Notes: generated by a model not told the origin, from the letters alone. A stretch of 64,000 nt of DNA from Selaginella tamariscina (GCA_003024785.1 PUQB01000228.1:491597-555596), one strand, 5' to 3'. Positions 11,344 to 24,440 are shown, numbered from the stretch's first letter. Numbers and translations are program-made.

Positions 11344-11595
11344 AGAATTTAATGCCATGTGGAACATGTTTGGGACTGTAGCCACCGTACGTAACGCTAG
11401 TTTTGACACGGCATTGTTAATTACGCTTGCATCTAACAAGGTACACACAACACTGGTGTTTTGTGTAGCTATAAGTTATTGATTGTGATAGGCTTTGGCT
11501 TCAATATGTGTACCGCCGCTGATGCCATTCTGCATGTTTTCCTTATGTACCACTGTTTATGAAAAAGATCTATCCACCCCAAGGCTTGACAAAGT

Positions 11596-11781
11596 TCACG
11601 TGTTCATGTTGTACCCAATAACTTCAGGTGGCCACACACGTACTCCTAGATTGAGGGCCCCCAATTGAGGGAACTGCTTTTTGATCAGAATGGTCAATTG
11701 AATGTTGTCTTTTGTAAATCTTAAGCGTTTCGATCGTTCCAAATTGGCTAGAAGGAAGACGTTTTGTACGATATCTGCCAC
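11596..11781 (-). other. Conserved small ORF upstream of the oxygenase, function unknown
   Basis: A 61-codon frame starting MADIVQNVFLLANLERSKR, on the same strand as oxygenase copy 0 and about 700 bp (excluding the copia) upstream. The same DNA occurs in every other flank, but the frame is broken in most of them (for example an early TAA near 24083 in the copy at 24015-24210). On the opposite strand it overlaps exon 2 of the candidate mini-gene described at 24095-24496, so at most one of the two is coding. No family is recognised. Confidence 0.25.
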
Positions 11782-13641
11782 TTCATCATTTTCATTGTAT
11801 GGCTTGTAATCTCATTTACTTATATAGTTAGAGTTCTATAAAATAACATTTAATACTTAAGTTTACTGTAACTAAACTAATCGATGAACAAACACCACAA
11901 AAAAGAGTCTTACTTATTTGATAATAATTTATTAACAATAAATTATTTTATTTCACTTCAAATTTGTAATAAACAAGCTGGTCAAATGGTTCACACATAA
12001 TTTAAACTGTATACTATATATATTTATATATTATTATTAGAATGTTCTCGTTTTAATTTTAGTACTTTTAAAATAGAATTTATGCATATTTTAAACACCC
12101 TTATTTATTTATAACTTATTTTCATCTTATACACCGTGTTTAAAATTTATTCTACATATACATGTGTATAAGCGATGATTCATTTAATTCGATCTGCAAA
12201 ACTTTGGCACACATAATTTAATAAAAAATAAACGCATTTGCCCCTTATATAAAATACAAGACATTTTAGTTTTAATATTTTAAATTGCTTCAGTGAAATA
12301 TCCCAGTTCCCTTTATTTAAAATTCAAAACATTATTAATAGAATTTATTATTAGGTTGAAAGAAATTTAAATTTTTCAACCACACTTAATGTATGGAAAC
12401 ACTACGGGTTCTCTGCTCTGTTTCAACCATTGAAGTGGAGCTCTTTACACACAACGTGGACTTGTGTGGAAAATCTATGTATTATCTGCAATTGTACAGT
12501 TAAAATTAACATGAATTAACTAAAGAAATTAAAAGAGAGTAACCGTAGCTATTCCAAAGGCATAATTATACTGGTTGGGATATCAAAGTTTGACATATCA
12601 ATATTTTAATAATAATTAAAAATTTCCGAGTTAAATAGTTATTACAATGTCTTAAAAGTTATTATTAAAACACAAGATCCTTATAGTAAAGTTGAGTTAA
12701 CGATATTAATTTTTAAAAGTTTTACCAATCAATTATAAAGTTGAGAAAACAACATTGTAACATGCACATTTAATATTTAATTGAAAAATCTGTATATTAC
12801 ACTTAGTTAGCTTAACCATTTTGCTAAAAAAATAACCACACAAGACACCTATAATAACACTTTAATTAACCCTTTAACTTTTAAATGTTATATGCATTAT
12901 CATGGATATGTGTGTACACCTTTTTTAACACGTGCTTGTGGAAGCATTTAATTAAATTATAAATTGCTTTAATTACATTTAGAAGAGTATATCTTCATAT
13001 TCATAATTAATTTTAATATGTTATAATTTTTCTCTAAATTAAATTTATGATTGAAATAAATTTAAATAATTCAATTTGTGTTTACAATCAATCCATGTTT
13101 ACTTAACAAAGAGAGTTGTGGACACACCTCCCCTAACATGAGATTTGCCACCACATAAATGAATCCTTGTTACATTGCACACGACTTAAAATTGTGTAAC
13201 TAATATTTATGTAACTCGATAGCACTTACACAAGAAATAATTAAATTTAATGTGTCACATGAATCATCGGGTTCGGTGCTTGTAGGGTTTGATTAACATT
13301 ATTTAATTTTAAAAAAATAAAAATAAATTTAATATCTAAATAGATTAGTACATAATCAGTTTCACATTATAATTTAAGAAAACAAAATCAAATCAGTGAA
13401 GCAAAAGATGGATTTGAATAAGCTTATAAAGAAGAAATATACATTATAATTTAATAAAAAGACAAATTCATGATATATTATGTAACTTTGATCAATAATT
13501 TAGAAAAAGAAGATCATCAATCTTACTAAATGGTTTGAAAAAATAAAAAGATGAATTGCAAAAGTCTTACTCACATGATATCGAATTCAAACTATATATA
13601 AGGTGGAAAACAAATGAAACACGTTATAATAAAATATCTAA

Positions 13642-13797
13642 AGCGACTTAGAAGCAGTGATTAAATGCGTAGTCGAAAAAATGTTACGGAAATGTTTAAT
13701 TATTAATTTAATTATAGTTTACTAATTATTAATCTAGTTTAATTACTAATCCATAACATTTTTTTACTACAGCATATATCACTGCTTAGAAGCTCTC
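13642..13797. mobile_element. Palindromic MITE, about 156 bp
   Basis: The ends are inverted repeats: GCGACTTAGAAGCAGTGAT at the left and, in reverse, GAGCTTCTAAGCAGTGAT at the right, followed inside by GTAGT(C)xAAAAAATG on both sides. The centre is AT-rich and non-coding. A reversed copy lies at 54899-55055. It is absent from the shortened flank near 38480, so it may have inserted after divergence. The superfamily is not clear. Confidence 0.65.
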
Positions 13798-14303
13798 AAG
13801 GAAAAGAGCTATTGATACATATGAAATAACTACTATATATAATTATAAGAAAAAGAACATCAACTTCACAACGTTGCATTACACCTTTCTAGTTTTTGTA
13901 ATATATTTTTTCTTAAAATTTATATGTTATATAAGAAAGTGCATATTAGTAATCATTTAACACGTGTATATATAACAAAGCATATCATTTGTAAAGTTAT
14001 TAAACTAAATTTGAATGAACACAATCTTTTATTTTAAATTATGTAAGAACGTTAATTATCTTTTTTTAGCCAAATAATGTAAAACAACACCGAGCGTGCA
14101 CACATTAATTAAAATGAAAGTGTAATGGATACATCTTACAATGTATATAAGTCAAGAAAACAACATTGTAACATGCACATTTAATATTTAATTGAGAAAT
14201 TGGTGATCACACTTTTGACTCGGATAATGATACCCACTGTCGGGACATTATTTCGTTAATACATAAAAATAAAAGCTCTTTGAGGAGATCATATTGTCAA
14301 ATA

Positions 14304-14820
14304 CAGTAAAACCTGTCTAAATTAATACTGTATAAATTAATAACCTATGTAAATTAATATAATTCTTTGGTCCTAACTTGGGCCCGTATAAAATTAATAA
14401 ACCTCCACAAATTAATAATTATTAGAACTTTGTCAGTCCCGATTATTTCGTAAATTAATTTTATTATATATTAAATATAAAATCGTGTAAATTTACATAT
14501 AAACATTGATTAAACACTTATTAAACACTAATAAAGAAGTCATAAATGGGCATATTAAATTGGTTTTGTGTGTGTTAAATATCAAACTAATGATTTTGAC
14601 ACCTTTCTAATTATTTCTTAAGAAATTATTAATAATAATTGATATTTAAATATGAAAACAAAGAATAAGATAGTTTACTTATAATTAGAGTTTATATGTA
14701 GTTATGTGTATTACAAATGTGTGTTAATTCATTAATTATTTTTTAAAATTTTTTAATTAACTGTCTAAATTAATACTGCCACCTTGGTCCCAATAGTATT
14801 AATTTAGATAGGTTTTACTG
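14304..14820. mobile_element. Emigrant/pogo-like MITE, about 517 bp
   Basis: The termini CAGTAAAACCTGTCTAAAT and, in reverse complement, CAGTAAAACCTATCTAAAT are flanked by TA dinucleotides (14302-14303 and 14821-14822), matching the known Emigrant/Lemi1 terminal repeat (CAGTAAAACCTCTATAAATTA) of plant pogo-like elements. The interior is AT-rich and non-coding. Paralogous copies in the array are at 37495-38031 and 53849-54384. Confidence 0.8.
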
Positions 14821-14929
14821 TATGTAAATAGAAATAAAAGCTCTAGGGAATCTATTGTCAAATATGATTATAGTTGGCCTATATGTATATGTACACTTGT
14901 ATGATGATTACTTGTTGTTAAATACTATG

Positions 14930-15888
14930 TGTATCATAGTTTTTAATATGACTCAACCCTTTACTTTGGGGTTTGACTGTTGTTACCTACCGTGTTGTGT
15001 GACGAACCCTAGTTGTATGAGAAACAGCCCCACTTAGTGCACTTAGGTGTTTAGGGTAGTGGTCGGCTGTCACTAGGTACCTCGAGAAACTCTAGGTGAA
15101 GGTAGTACTTACCTTCTAGAAAACTCTCCCCCAGTTTGACGTTAAAGTAGGTTTTCCGTTAAATATAGCTTGTCAAAAAGGGTTAGGGCACCCCTAGGGT
15201 TGACCTAACCCTAGGGTTGCCCTAACCCCACGCCCTAATACCCCCCCTAGGGGTTAGGTTTAGGGTTAGGTTAGGACAACCATTTTCTCTAAGGGCTGGC
15301 ATTTCGTGCCAGCCCACTTACTCATTTAGGTAAACAGGGGGGGGGGGTCACATAAATAAGGTAGAGTATATGTAGTGAGGCTTCCTGGGTTCAAAAGAGA
15401 GCTCGTTAACCTCCTACCGGTGCAAGCTAAGCTTGTGTCGTCAAGGTGCAACCCTCTGTTGTGCCGCCCAAACTTCCAACGACAGGGGTACAACCCACCC
15501 TAGGGTTAGACTATCCTTATCGTTGGCAGGATCTTGCCTTTTGAGAGCAGTCGTACTTCCAAGGAGTTAGTCAGATTCCTTGGTCCGAAAACCTGCTCGC
15601 AAGCTCAAAGGTATTGCCGAGTTCACGTTCCGCAAACTAGTGGTTGAGGCCTTGCTCCGGCCGCCTCAACCACGCCAAGCTAGGAACGAACACCTAAGCT
15701 CGGCTAGTCGCGTTCCTGATTCACAAGGTGAGTCTCGTTCGTGGACTTGGTCAGTTAGGGGTTTAAGTTCCTAAGGTTGGGTTCCTAATACGGGTTACTT
15801 TACCAGATTCCGTGGGGTTTCCAGAGAGGGGATTCCAGGGTTGGCACCTGGCAAGCCGCCTTTGTGGCACCAGGTAAAAACTCTGACA
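14930..15888 (+). repeat. 5' LTR of gypsy copy 1
   Basis: A 959-bp LTR running from TGTATCATAG (TGTCATAG in the other LTRs) to CTCTGACA. It has a cluster of CCCTAACCCTAGGG-like blocks at about 15178-15275 and a G run at 15340-15347. The sequence GTGCCAGCCCACTTACTC after the hairpin GGCTGGCATTTCGTGCCAG (about 15295-15315) is where the second copy is broken by inversion. Confidence 0.9.
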
Positions 15889-15890
15889 AT

Positions 15891-15902
15891 TGGTATCGGA
15901 GC
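15891..15902 (+). other. Gypsy primer binding site
   Basis: TGGTATCGGAGC lies 2 nt after the LTR end. It differs by one base from the usual TGGTATCAGAGC complement of initiator-Met tRNA. Confidence 0.8.
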
Positions 15903-16213
15903 AAGTTCTCTGCGGTCAGTAGGACTGCCTTAAGTCATAGGGTGTTTCAATGTTTAGATAACTCTAAATTCTTGATATACTCTATTGCTTTGGTTGACAT
16001 GTCTGTATTCTGCGCAGAGAGTTTGATCCTGTGAGTTGTCAAACTTCGGAGAACACTTGCTCAGTGAGTCGGCGTGAGATTCTAGGTATGTCCGAAAGTC
16101 TTATGCTAGTTTAAGCTGATGTGTGTGGGTGTACAACCTGTGCAGGGTGTTTCCAACTTCACATTGGGAATATTCCAAGTATTCTCCGAGTGTTGAAACT
16201 AGGGTTCAATACG

Positions 16214-17370
16214 ATGAGCAAAAGAAAGCAACCAGAGCCTGAGGCAGAGAGGGCTGTCGCAGAGGCTCAAAATGAGGAGATGGATGAGGCTGATCCAGGT
16301 CGACCCCCTAGAGTTAGACAACGACCTGGTTGGCGAGAAATAATGATGGATGCCCTAAACGAACTTCGAGGGGATGTTTTGGGTTGAACGACCGAATCGA
16401 TAATGTTGCCGTTCGGACGAATACTGCAGTGCCAGATGTTCCGCAACCAGACACACAAAAAAGAAGAAGAAGCATGACTCAGAGTCAGGTTCCTCTGAAT
16501 CAGATTCTTCGACGGAAGTAGTGGTGGAGGTCCCAGTAAATTCAAACCGGTAAAGCCTTCGAATTTCATGGGTTCAAAGGATTACAAGGTTTTGGATGAC
16601 TGGTTGTATGATATGGAAAGCTATTTCGAGGCTGCTTCCGTGAGAAAGACAGAAAAGGTTGCATGTGCCAAGCAGTTTCTTAAAGAAGAAGCTAAGACTT
16701 GGTGGCGAATTGTTGAAGGTGAACGTGGATACCGAAACAGCTGGAAGCACATGAAAAAGGAGATCAAAAAGCAGTATATGCCGGATGATCTCGGTTTGCG
16801 ATTGCGTGCTGACCTGGCACTTTGTCAACAGGGAGTTCGGGGAAGTCCAATGGACCACGTTTATCGATTCGAAAGTGTACGGCGATTGGTGCCAAATATG
16901 AGCGATGATGAAGCTCGAAGTTGCTTCATGGCTAGCTTGAATGAGAAACGCGAAGAATCTTAAGGTACAAGCCAACAAGCTATCGGGAATGTCAAGAGGC
17001 AGCTCAAAAGGTTGCTTATGGCATGTCGTTAGAAGACTTGTACAAAGGGGAGGAAGCAAAACCTAAACCAAGGAGGTTTCCTCCAAAGTCTGGGTTCAGA
17101 AGGTTTGATAGGCGACCAGATCAATCCATCAATTCGAAGTGCAAGTCCCTTTGTTGGCAGTTCCAAGTTTTCGGACACATCAAGACCCACCGGATTTCGG
17201 AAACCATTGGCGTTACCACCTCCTCAGCAGCCAAAGGATCGGCTCCAAAGTCTGCTCCCCGCGTTCCGCAGGCGGGGTCGTGAAATGTTATAATTGTAAC
17301 AAGCCTGGTCATTTTGCTAAAGAGTGTCGGCACCCTCACAACAATCAGGACATTTCAAGGCGATGGTAGA
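16214..17370 (+). pseudogene. Gypsy gag (copy 1), frameshifted
   Basis: Starts at ATG 16214 (MSKRKQPEPEAERAV). A retrotransposon gag domain spans about 16568-16963, with WLYDMESYFEAA and TWWRIVEGE. A CCHC zinc knuckle is at about 17286-17330 (CYNCNKPGHFAKEC). Several one-base shifts occur, for example GTTTTGGGTTG near 16378 where copy 2 has an extra G. Gag would package the element RNA. The charged low-complexity start is typical of plant gypsy gag. Confidence 0.85.
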
Positions 17371-20300
17371 AGAGGAAGTTGCTGAACCAGAAACGCTTGA
17401 AGATCCGGAAGATGAGTCAGAAGAGGTAATGTTGTGCCAGACACAACCTGCCTTATTCGCTATTCAAGACAAAACTGACCCTTTGCTATATTTGACAGGA
17501 AGGATACGAGGGGACCGAGTCCGAATGATGATCGATACTGGAGCAACATACAACTTCATATCGACTAGTCTAGCTCGTCGATTGAATTTGGATGTAATAA
17601 AGATGTGTGAAATAAAGATCAATTTTGGCAAAGGTTCTCAAAATACTAATAATATAGCAAGGGCAGTTCCTGTCCAAATCAAAGATTGGAAGGCTAAGCT
17701 AGACTTAGTTGTCTTGAATATGACGGGGTTTGACTTTGTTTGGGTATGGAATGGTTCCATAAACATGTAATCGAAATGAGGGGTTCGGAGATAATCGAAT
17801 CACGCTTGCAGCAGATAAAGAGACATTAGAAAAACACGCTCAATGGAAACGCTAACTGATAAGGATTGGAATCCTATGTTCCTTACCTTAACTCAGTTGC
17901 GTAAGGCAGTTAGACATCGGGAACGTGTGTTTCTTGCAATGGTTTTGGATACTGGTGAAGTCAAAATAGGAGATGGTCAAGAATGTTCCGAACCTATTTT
18001 GGAAGTCTTGAACATGTTTAGGATGTTGCCGGAAGACTTGCCCCGAGTTACCTCCACGTCGAGTTGTGGACCACAGATAGAGATTTTGCCAGGTTCGTCT
18101 CCACCGGCAAGAGCCCCATATCGGTTGAATCCTCAAGAGTTAGTAGAATTGAAGAGACAGCTGACAGAATTGATTGGTCGAGGACACATTCGACCTAGTC
18201 GATCGCCGTATGGTGCACCTATCTTGTTTGTAATGAAAAAGGATGGTACGATGCGAATGTGTGTGGACTATCGAGCACTGAACGCGATAACTATCAAAAA
18301 TAAGTATCCTCTTCCACGAGTGGACGACTTATTTGATAGGCTATCAAAAGCAAAGTATTTTTCAAGAATAGACTTGAGATCTGGGTACCATCAGATTCGG
18401 GTAGCAGAGAATGACATTGAGAAGACCGCTTTTCGAACGCGTTATGGATCATTTGAGTTTCTAGTCTTACCATTCGGGTTGTGCAATGCTCCAGCAACTT
18501 TTTGCACAATGATGGATGATGTGTTTAGAGACTATCTAGACGAGTTCGTAGTGGTGTATATTGATGACATTCTGTTTTCAGTTCGACAATTGAGGAACAT
18601 GTGGAACACTTAGAAAAAGTGTTTCAGAGGTTGAGAGAGAACCATTGTATGCTAAAGAAAGCAAGTGCGCATTTGGTCAAACCAAGATAGATTTCTTGGG
18701 ACACTTGATCTCAGGTGGGGAGGTTGCCATGGACCCAAAGAAAATTCAAGCTATTACGAGTGGATGACTTTAAAAGATGTGCATGAAGTTAGATCATTTC
18801 TTGGTCTGACAGGGTATTACCGAAGATTCATAAAGGGTTACTCGGAAATAGCGGCCCCATTGACAGATCTTACAAAGAACATTCCATGGCATTGGACTCC
18901 AGAGTGCCAACGTGTTCGTCAAACTCAAAGAGGCTATCTCTTCTGAGCCAGTTTTGCAGTTGCCCATCTTTGAAGATCCCTTTGAAGTAGAATGTGACGC
19001 TTCCGACTTTGCAATTGGTGGTGTATTGCAACAAAAAGGACATCCAGTGTCCTTTTTCTCGAAGAAGTTAGATGCCGCGCAAACTCGATGGCCTACTCAC
19101 GAAAAGGAGATGTATGCTATTGTTGCTTCCTTGGAGTATTGGCGTCATTATCTTCCAAGTCATGGCACTGTGGTTTGGACAGATAGTGTAACTCTAAGGT
19201 ATTTTGAAACGCAGCCGAAGCTATCGCCGAAGTATGCTAGATGGCAGCAGAAGTTGGCACGATTTCAGCCTGAAATCAGACATAAGGCGGGAAAGGACAA
19301 TGTGGTAGCTGATGCACTCAGTAGAAAGGGTCATCTTCGTATTATGTCAGCACCCGTGTCAACTTTGGTGGATGAATTTGTGACGGCGTATCCTCAGGAC
19401 AAGTTTGCTAAGGAGGCTTTGAGCCTGGTGGCAAAGAGGAAACAAGTTCATCAATTACGAAGAGATGGTAATATTCCAGCAGGAATAGAAAGTCGAATGG
19501 ATGCACTCAAACAGGCCATTTTGCGGTACGAGATGGAGTTCTTTATTATAAAGAAAAGAGACTCTATGTTCCAGAAGGGACATGGAGGGAGAGGTTGTTA
19601 AGAGAGCATCACGACGTTCCTTTGGCAGGACATGGTGGAAGGCATAAGACATTGGCTTTGTTGAAACAGGGATTCTATTGGCCGGGTATGATAGATGATG
19701 TTGCCAAGTATGTCAAGACATGCCCCACATGTCAACAAGTGAAAGAGCCGATCGCAAAAACGAGCTGGGAAGTTGCAGTGTATACCGATTCCAGAGCGGC
19801 CATTTCAAAGTGTTACTTTGGACTTTATCATGGGATTGCCAAAATCTTGTGGTTTTAATGCTCATGGTGGTAGTCGATCGTTTTCAAAGGTTGCTCATTT
19901 CATTCCAACTGTAGAGACAGTGAATGCAATTCAAGCAGCGAAGTTGTTCTTCCACGAAGTCATAAGAGTGCGGGCTACCGGAAAGATGATCTCAGATCGG
20001 GATCCTCGATTTACGCAAGTTTTGGGGACATTGTTAAGCAGTTTGGTACGATGCTGAAGTTCAGTACAGCTACCATCCGCAAACTGATGGTCAAACGGAG
20101 AGGGTGAACCGACAAGTCGAGGACTATCTCAGATGCTATGTTCAAGGTGATCAACTTGATTGGGCTGAACACTTAGATATGGCTGAGATATGTTACAATA
20201 ACTCGACACACACTGCAATCGGATGTAGCCCGATGGAAGTGTTAACTGGGAATAAGGGTGGTATTCCTCAGAGTATGGTGTTACCGAAAGACGATAATCG

Positions 20301-20892
20301 AGTTCCATCTGTAGCAGAGTTCACGGGACAATTGTATCGGGGAAGCTGCTCGTCAAGCGATGGCTGCAGCACAGGAAAGGTATCGTCAGCAGTACGATAA
20401 ACATCGGCGGGATGTAGAGTATCAGGTTGGGGATATGGTATTGTTGAGTACCAAAAACCTGAAGGTTCCAACGACTCTTTCGAGGAAGTTTCTATCGCAC
20501 TACATAGGTCCATACAAGGTGGTGAAGCAAGTAGGGAAAGTGGCTTATGAGTTAGATCTTCCTCCGGAGTTGGGAACAATACACAATGTGTTTCATGTCA
20601 ATTTACTCGAGCCATTCCACAAGGATGAGAAACATCCGCAGAGATATGAAACTTACGTCCGCTTCCTGAGCTGGTCGGCGATATGAAGGAGTTCGAAGTT
20701 GAGTCGATTTGGATGCAAAGGATATTAAACGCCGAGGGACGCGAAACGTAAACGAGAATATCTTGTTAAGTGGAAGGGTTACCCGGCATGCGAGTCGACA
20801 TGGGAACCATTGGATAATCTACAGAACGCGATGGAGATAGTGAAGGAGTTTGAGGCAAGGTCTCAAACTGTTAGTAATGATGATGAGAAATA
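17324..20892 (+). pseudogene. Gypsy pol (copy 1): protease, RT, RNase H, integrase, chromodomain; frameshifted
   Basis: Domains in order: aspartic protease with IDTGATYNF near 17531; reverse transcriptase 17843-18613 and on, with [17 protein letters not shown] and VVYIDDIL near 18550; RNase H from 18912 with VECDASDFAIGG; integrase from about 19595 with HHDVPLAGHGG and CPTCQQVK as the zinc-binding start; and a C-terminal chromodomain at about 20690-20860 ([18 protein letters not shown]). The chromodomain is known in this group to guide integration to marked heterochromatin. At least six frame changes separate the blocks, most of them single-base differences from copy 2. Confidence 0.9.
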
Positions 20893-21263
20893 AAGTGAAC
20901 TTATTTCTTATTAACCTAGGGGCCGACAGACAACCTTAACAGAGGCCTCCAATATAAATTCTAGTTAACTTAAAGAAATTAACTAACTTGTTGTCTGTGT
21001 CGTGACAGACTTTGCAGACGTGCAAAAGGTCTCCAAGTGACTTCTTGTCGCAGGTGGTGCCTCCGGCTGAGTTGTCAATCAGTGAACGACGGTTCTGAAG
21101 TACTTGGCTTCGCGTAATGCAAGGGGGGTAATAAAACTTGTGAACTTTTTGCTGACTCCGCATAGAGTGATTAGGTTAGTTTTTCAGTTAATTTTTCCTA
21201 ACCTAGTCTAGTCTTGGAGTTAGACGTCAATGAGGACATTGACATTTTCAAAGGCGGGGAGTG
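20893..21263 (+). other. Gypsy 3' untranslated region and polypurine tract
   Basis: Non-coding stretch after the pol stop. It ends with AAAGGCGGGGAGTG (21250-21263) directly before the 3' LTR, the expected plus-strand primer. The same region opens at 63753 in copy 2 and runs to the window end. Confidence 0.75.
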
Positions 21264-22136
21264 TGTCATAGTTTTTACTATGACTCGACCCTTTACTTTG
21301 GGGTTTGACTGTTGTTACCTACCGAGTTGTGTGACGAACCCTAGTTGTAGTGAGAAAGCCCCGCTTAGTGCACTTAGGTGTTTAGGGGTAGTCCGGCCGG
21401 CTGTCACTAGGTACTCGAGAAACTCTAGGCAAAGGTAGTACTTACCTTCTAGACACCCCTAGGGTTGCCCTAACCCCCCCTAAACCCCCCTAGGGGTTAG
21501 GTTTAGGGTTAGGTAGGACAACCATTTTCTCTAAGGGTGGCATTTTCGTGCCAGCCACTTACTCACTTAGGAAAACAAAGAGGGGGGGGGGGCGTTACAT
21601 AAATAAGGTAGAGTATATGTAGTGAGGCTTCTAGGTTCAAAAGAGAGCTTTTAACCTCCTACGGTGCAAGCTAAGCTTGTGTCGTCAAGGCGCAACCTCT
21701 GTTGTGCCGCCCTAACTACATACGACGGGGTACGTCCCACCTTTGGATTAAACTATCCTTATGTGGCAGGATCATGCCTTTGTGACGGGAGTACGTTACT
21801 TCCAAGGAGTTAGTTAGATTCCTTGGCCCGAAACATGCTCACAAGCTCAAAGGCGTTGCCCGAGTTCATGTTCTACAAAATTAGTGGTTGAGGCCTTGCT
21901 CTCGGCCGCCTCAACCACGCCAAGTTAGGAATGATACCCGTAGCTCGGCTAGTTCGTGTGTCCTGATTCACAAAGGTGAGCCTCGTTCGTGGACTTGGTC
22001 AGTTAGGGACTTAAGTTCCTAAGAGTCGGTTCCTAATACGGTTTACTTTACCAGATTCCGTGGGGTTTCCAGAGAGGGGATTCCAAGGTTGGCACCTGGC
22101 AAGCCGCCTTTGTGGCACCAGGTAAAAACTCTGACA
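21264..22136 (+). repeat. 3' LTR of gypsy copy 1
   Basis: Runs from TGTCATAGTTTTTACTATG to CTCTGACA (873 bp). It is shorter than the 5' LTR because several internal blocks are reduced, including part of the CCCTAA-rich section around 21455-21510. The differences from the 5' LTR are mostly small indels. Confidence 0.9.
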
Positions 22137-24440
22137 ATGTCTATAATGATGTTGTCATAGCTGACCTATATGATCACTTGCTGCTAAAGGCCATGACCAA
22201 AACAATGTTACAAAAGTAACTCGCTACCATTTTAAATGGGCCTCAGTAAAACACATATTGTATCTATGTCATGCAAGTACCAAGGACATACAATTCTAAA
22301 GGTAGAGTTTCAAATGGGCCTCAAGGTGAACTTTAAGTAAGACATATATTGTAGTCTTAGGGACACTCCTGGATATGATATGCAACTGTCAAGGACGTAC
22401 AATTCTAAAGGAAGAGTTTCAAATGGGCTTTTAGGTGAACTTGACTAAGACACATATTGTAGTCTTAGGGACATTGGTGGATATGACATGTAAGTACCAA
22501 GAATAAACAATTTTAAATGTAGAGTTTCAAATGAGTCTCGAGGTGAACTTCTAAAAGTAGAGTTTTAAATGGGCCTTAAGGTGAACTTGATTAAGACACA
22601 TATTGTAGTCTTAAGGACACTCGTGAATATGACATGCAAATACTAAGGTCAGATAATTCTAAAGGTAGAAAGGTACAAATAACTAGGGTATATCATACAC
22701 AAGAGAAACATATGGCATGCATGAGTGAGAAAGGAGAAAAGCAACACAATGTGTATATTATGGAATACACAAGGAGTTAATAATAAAACATGTAAATGCT
22801 TAGAATGTTAAAAGAAATAATATGGTGCAAAGCTTAGTTTAATATGAAAACTTAAATTAAGTGAGACAAATGGGAACAACTTAATAAAAACTTCATTTAA
22901 TATGCAACAATGACATAATATGTTATAATGGTAATGAAAATTCAAATGTACCTAATGAAAGTTTAAGTTTAAAAATATGCACTGCAGTATGTAATGAAGA
23001 TGAATATATAAACATCCAAGTTGGTTATGATGAAATGAAAAACTTGAAGGAGCTTGTTTTGACACACCAAATTGGATGGAGGTTTGACTTAACAAAATAA
23101 ACCATGAAGATAAGAATGGATTTGAACACCTTACTTGCGAGGGTAAACGAATGTATAACTCTCACACACTAGTTATATCAGAGAGATGGAGTAAGATTCA
23201 AGATATACAGGATGTTTATGAACATGGAGATGATATATAGCCAGAAACTATATGGAATGGCAACACCTAAAGTGATAAAGACATTTGCAAAGTTGAGATT
23301 TAGATCGCACATGTTACAATTGTACAATTGCAGACAATACACAAGTTCACTTTGTGTGTAAAGAGCTCCACTTCAACAGTTGAAACACAGCAAAGATTAA
23401 TTTACGCTCCCACAAAACCCATAGTGTTTCCATGCATTAAGTGTGGTTGAAAAATTTTAATTTCTTTCAACCTAATAATAAATTATATTAATAATGTTTT
23501 GAATTTTAACTAAAGGGAACTGGGATATTTCATTGAAGCAATTTAAAATATTAAAATTAAAATATGTCTTGTATTTTATATAAGGGGCAAATGTGTTTAT
23601 TTTTTATTAATTATGTGTGCCAAAGTTTTGGAGATCGAATTAAATGAATCATCACTTGTACACATGTATATGTAGAACAAATTTTAAATAGGGTGTATAA
23701 GATTAAAATAGGCTATAAATAAATAAGGGTGTTTCAAATATGCATAAATTTTATTTTAAAAGTACTAAAATTAAAATGAGAACATTCTAATAATAATTCA
23801 TAAATAAATATATAGTTTAAATTATGTGTGAAACATTTGACCAGCTTGCTTATTACAAATTTGAAGTGAAATAAAATAATTTATTATCAAATAAGTAAGA
23901 CTCTTTTTTGTGGTGTTTGTTCCTTGATTAGTTTAGTTACAGTAAACTTAATTATTAAATGTTTTTTATAGAACTCTAAATATATAAGTAAATGAGATTA
24001 CAAGCCATACAATGAAAATGATGAAGTGCCAGATATCATACAAAACGTCTTCCTTCTAGCCAACTTGGAACGATCAAACGCTTAAGATCTACATTCAATT
24101 GACGATTCTGATCAAAAAGCAGTTCCCCTCAATTGGGGCCCTCAATCTAGGAGTACGTGTGTGGCCACCTGAAGTTATTGGGTACAACATGAACACGTGA
24201 ACTTTGTCAAGCCTTGGGGTGGATAGATCTTTTTCATAAACAGTGGTACATAAGGAAAACATGCAGAATGGCATCAGCGGCGGTACACATATTGAAGCCA
24301 AAGCCTATCACAATCAATAACTTATAGCTACACAAAACTCCAGTGTTGTGTATACCTTGTTAGATGCAAGCATAATTAACAACGCCGTGTCAAAACTAGC
24401 GTTACGTACGGTGGCTACAGTCCCAAACATGTTCCACATG
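22137..24440 (+). repeat. Loop B, copy 1, right part, and upstream flank of oxygenase copy 1
   Basis: The reverse complement recurs at 33680-34690 (promoter-near part) and 36040-37380 (loop part). It is AT-rich with a 112-bp tandem repeat at its left end. No gene is seen apart from the candidate mini-gene at 24095-24496. Confidence 0.75.
22240..22690. repeat. Tandem repeat, unit about 112 bp, four to five copies
   Basis: The phrase AATTCTAAAGGTAGAGTTTC recurs at roughly 22290, 22400 and, in variant form, 22510, 22555 and 22640, each followed by AAATGGGCCT and GAACTTGACTAAGACACATA. The reversed copy is at about 36800-37280. Non-coding minisatellite. Confidence 0.75.

Larger units (their letters stand above)
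11344..14929 (-). repeat. Loop B, copy 1, left part: upstream flank of oxygenase copy 0
   Basis: AT-rich DNA repeated as 33640-35960 (same direction) and in reverse at 53732-57330 and, with gaps, at 37320-39694 and 23300-24440. It begins with the promoter-distal flank shared by all copies. It holds a palindromic MITE (13642-13797) and an Emigrant-like MITE (14304-14820). Apart from the small conserved frame at 11596-11781, I see no gene. Confidence 0.75.
14930..22136 (+). mobile_element. Full-length Ty3/gypsy chromovirus-type retrotransposon, copy 1
   Basis: Contains a 5' LTR (14930-15888), primer site, gag, pol, polypurine tract and 3' LTR (21264-22136). The RT-RNase H-integrase order and C-terminal chromodomain place it in the chromovirus branch. 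Flanks read ACTATGTG on the left (ACTATGTA in the second copy) and ATGTC on the right, and the empty site near 37370 reads ACTATGTCCATAATG in reverse, so a 5-bp duplication of about ATGTC is likely. Frames are interrupted by short indels. Confidence 0.92.

Noticed and set aside
11596-11781. Histone H2A-like fragment
   Set aside because: The stretch around RLRFTKDNIQLTI weakly recalls the H2A C-terminal helix region, but no other part of the histone fold is present nearby and the frame is broken in most copies.
15170-15280. Interstitial telomere or chromosome-end signal
   Set aside because: The CCCTAA-like blocks are irregular and occur at the same position in each LTR, so they belong to the retrotransposon rather than to a telomere.
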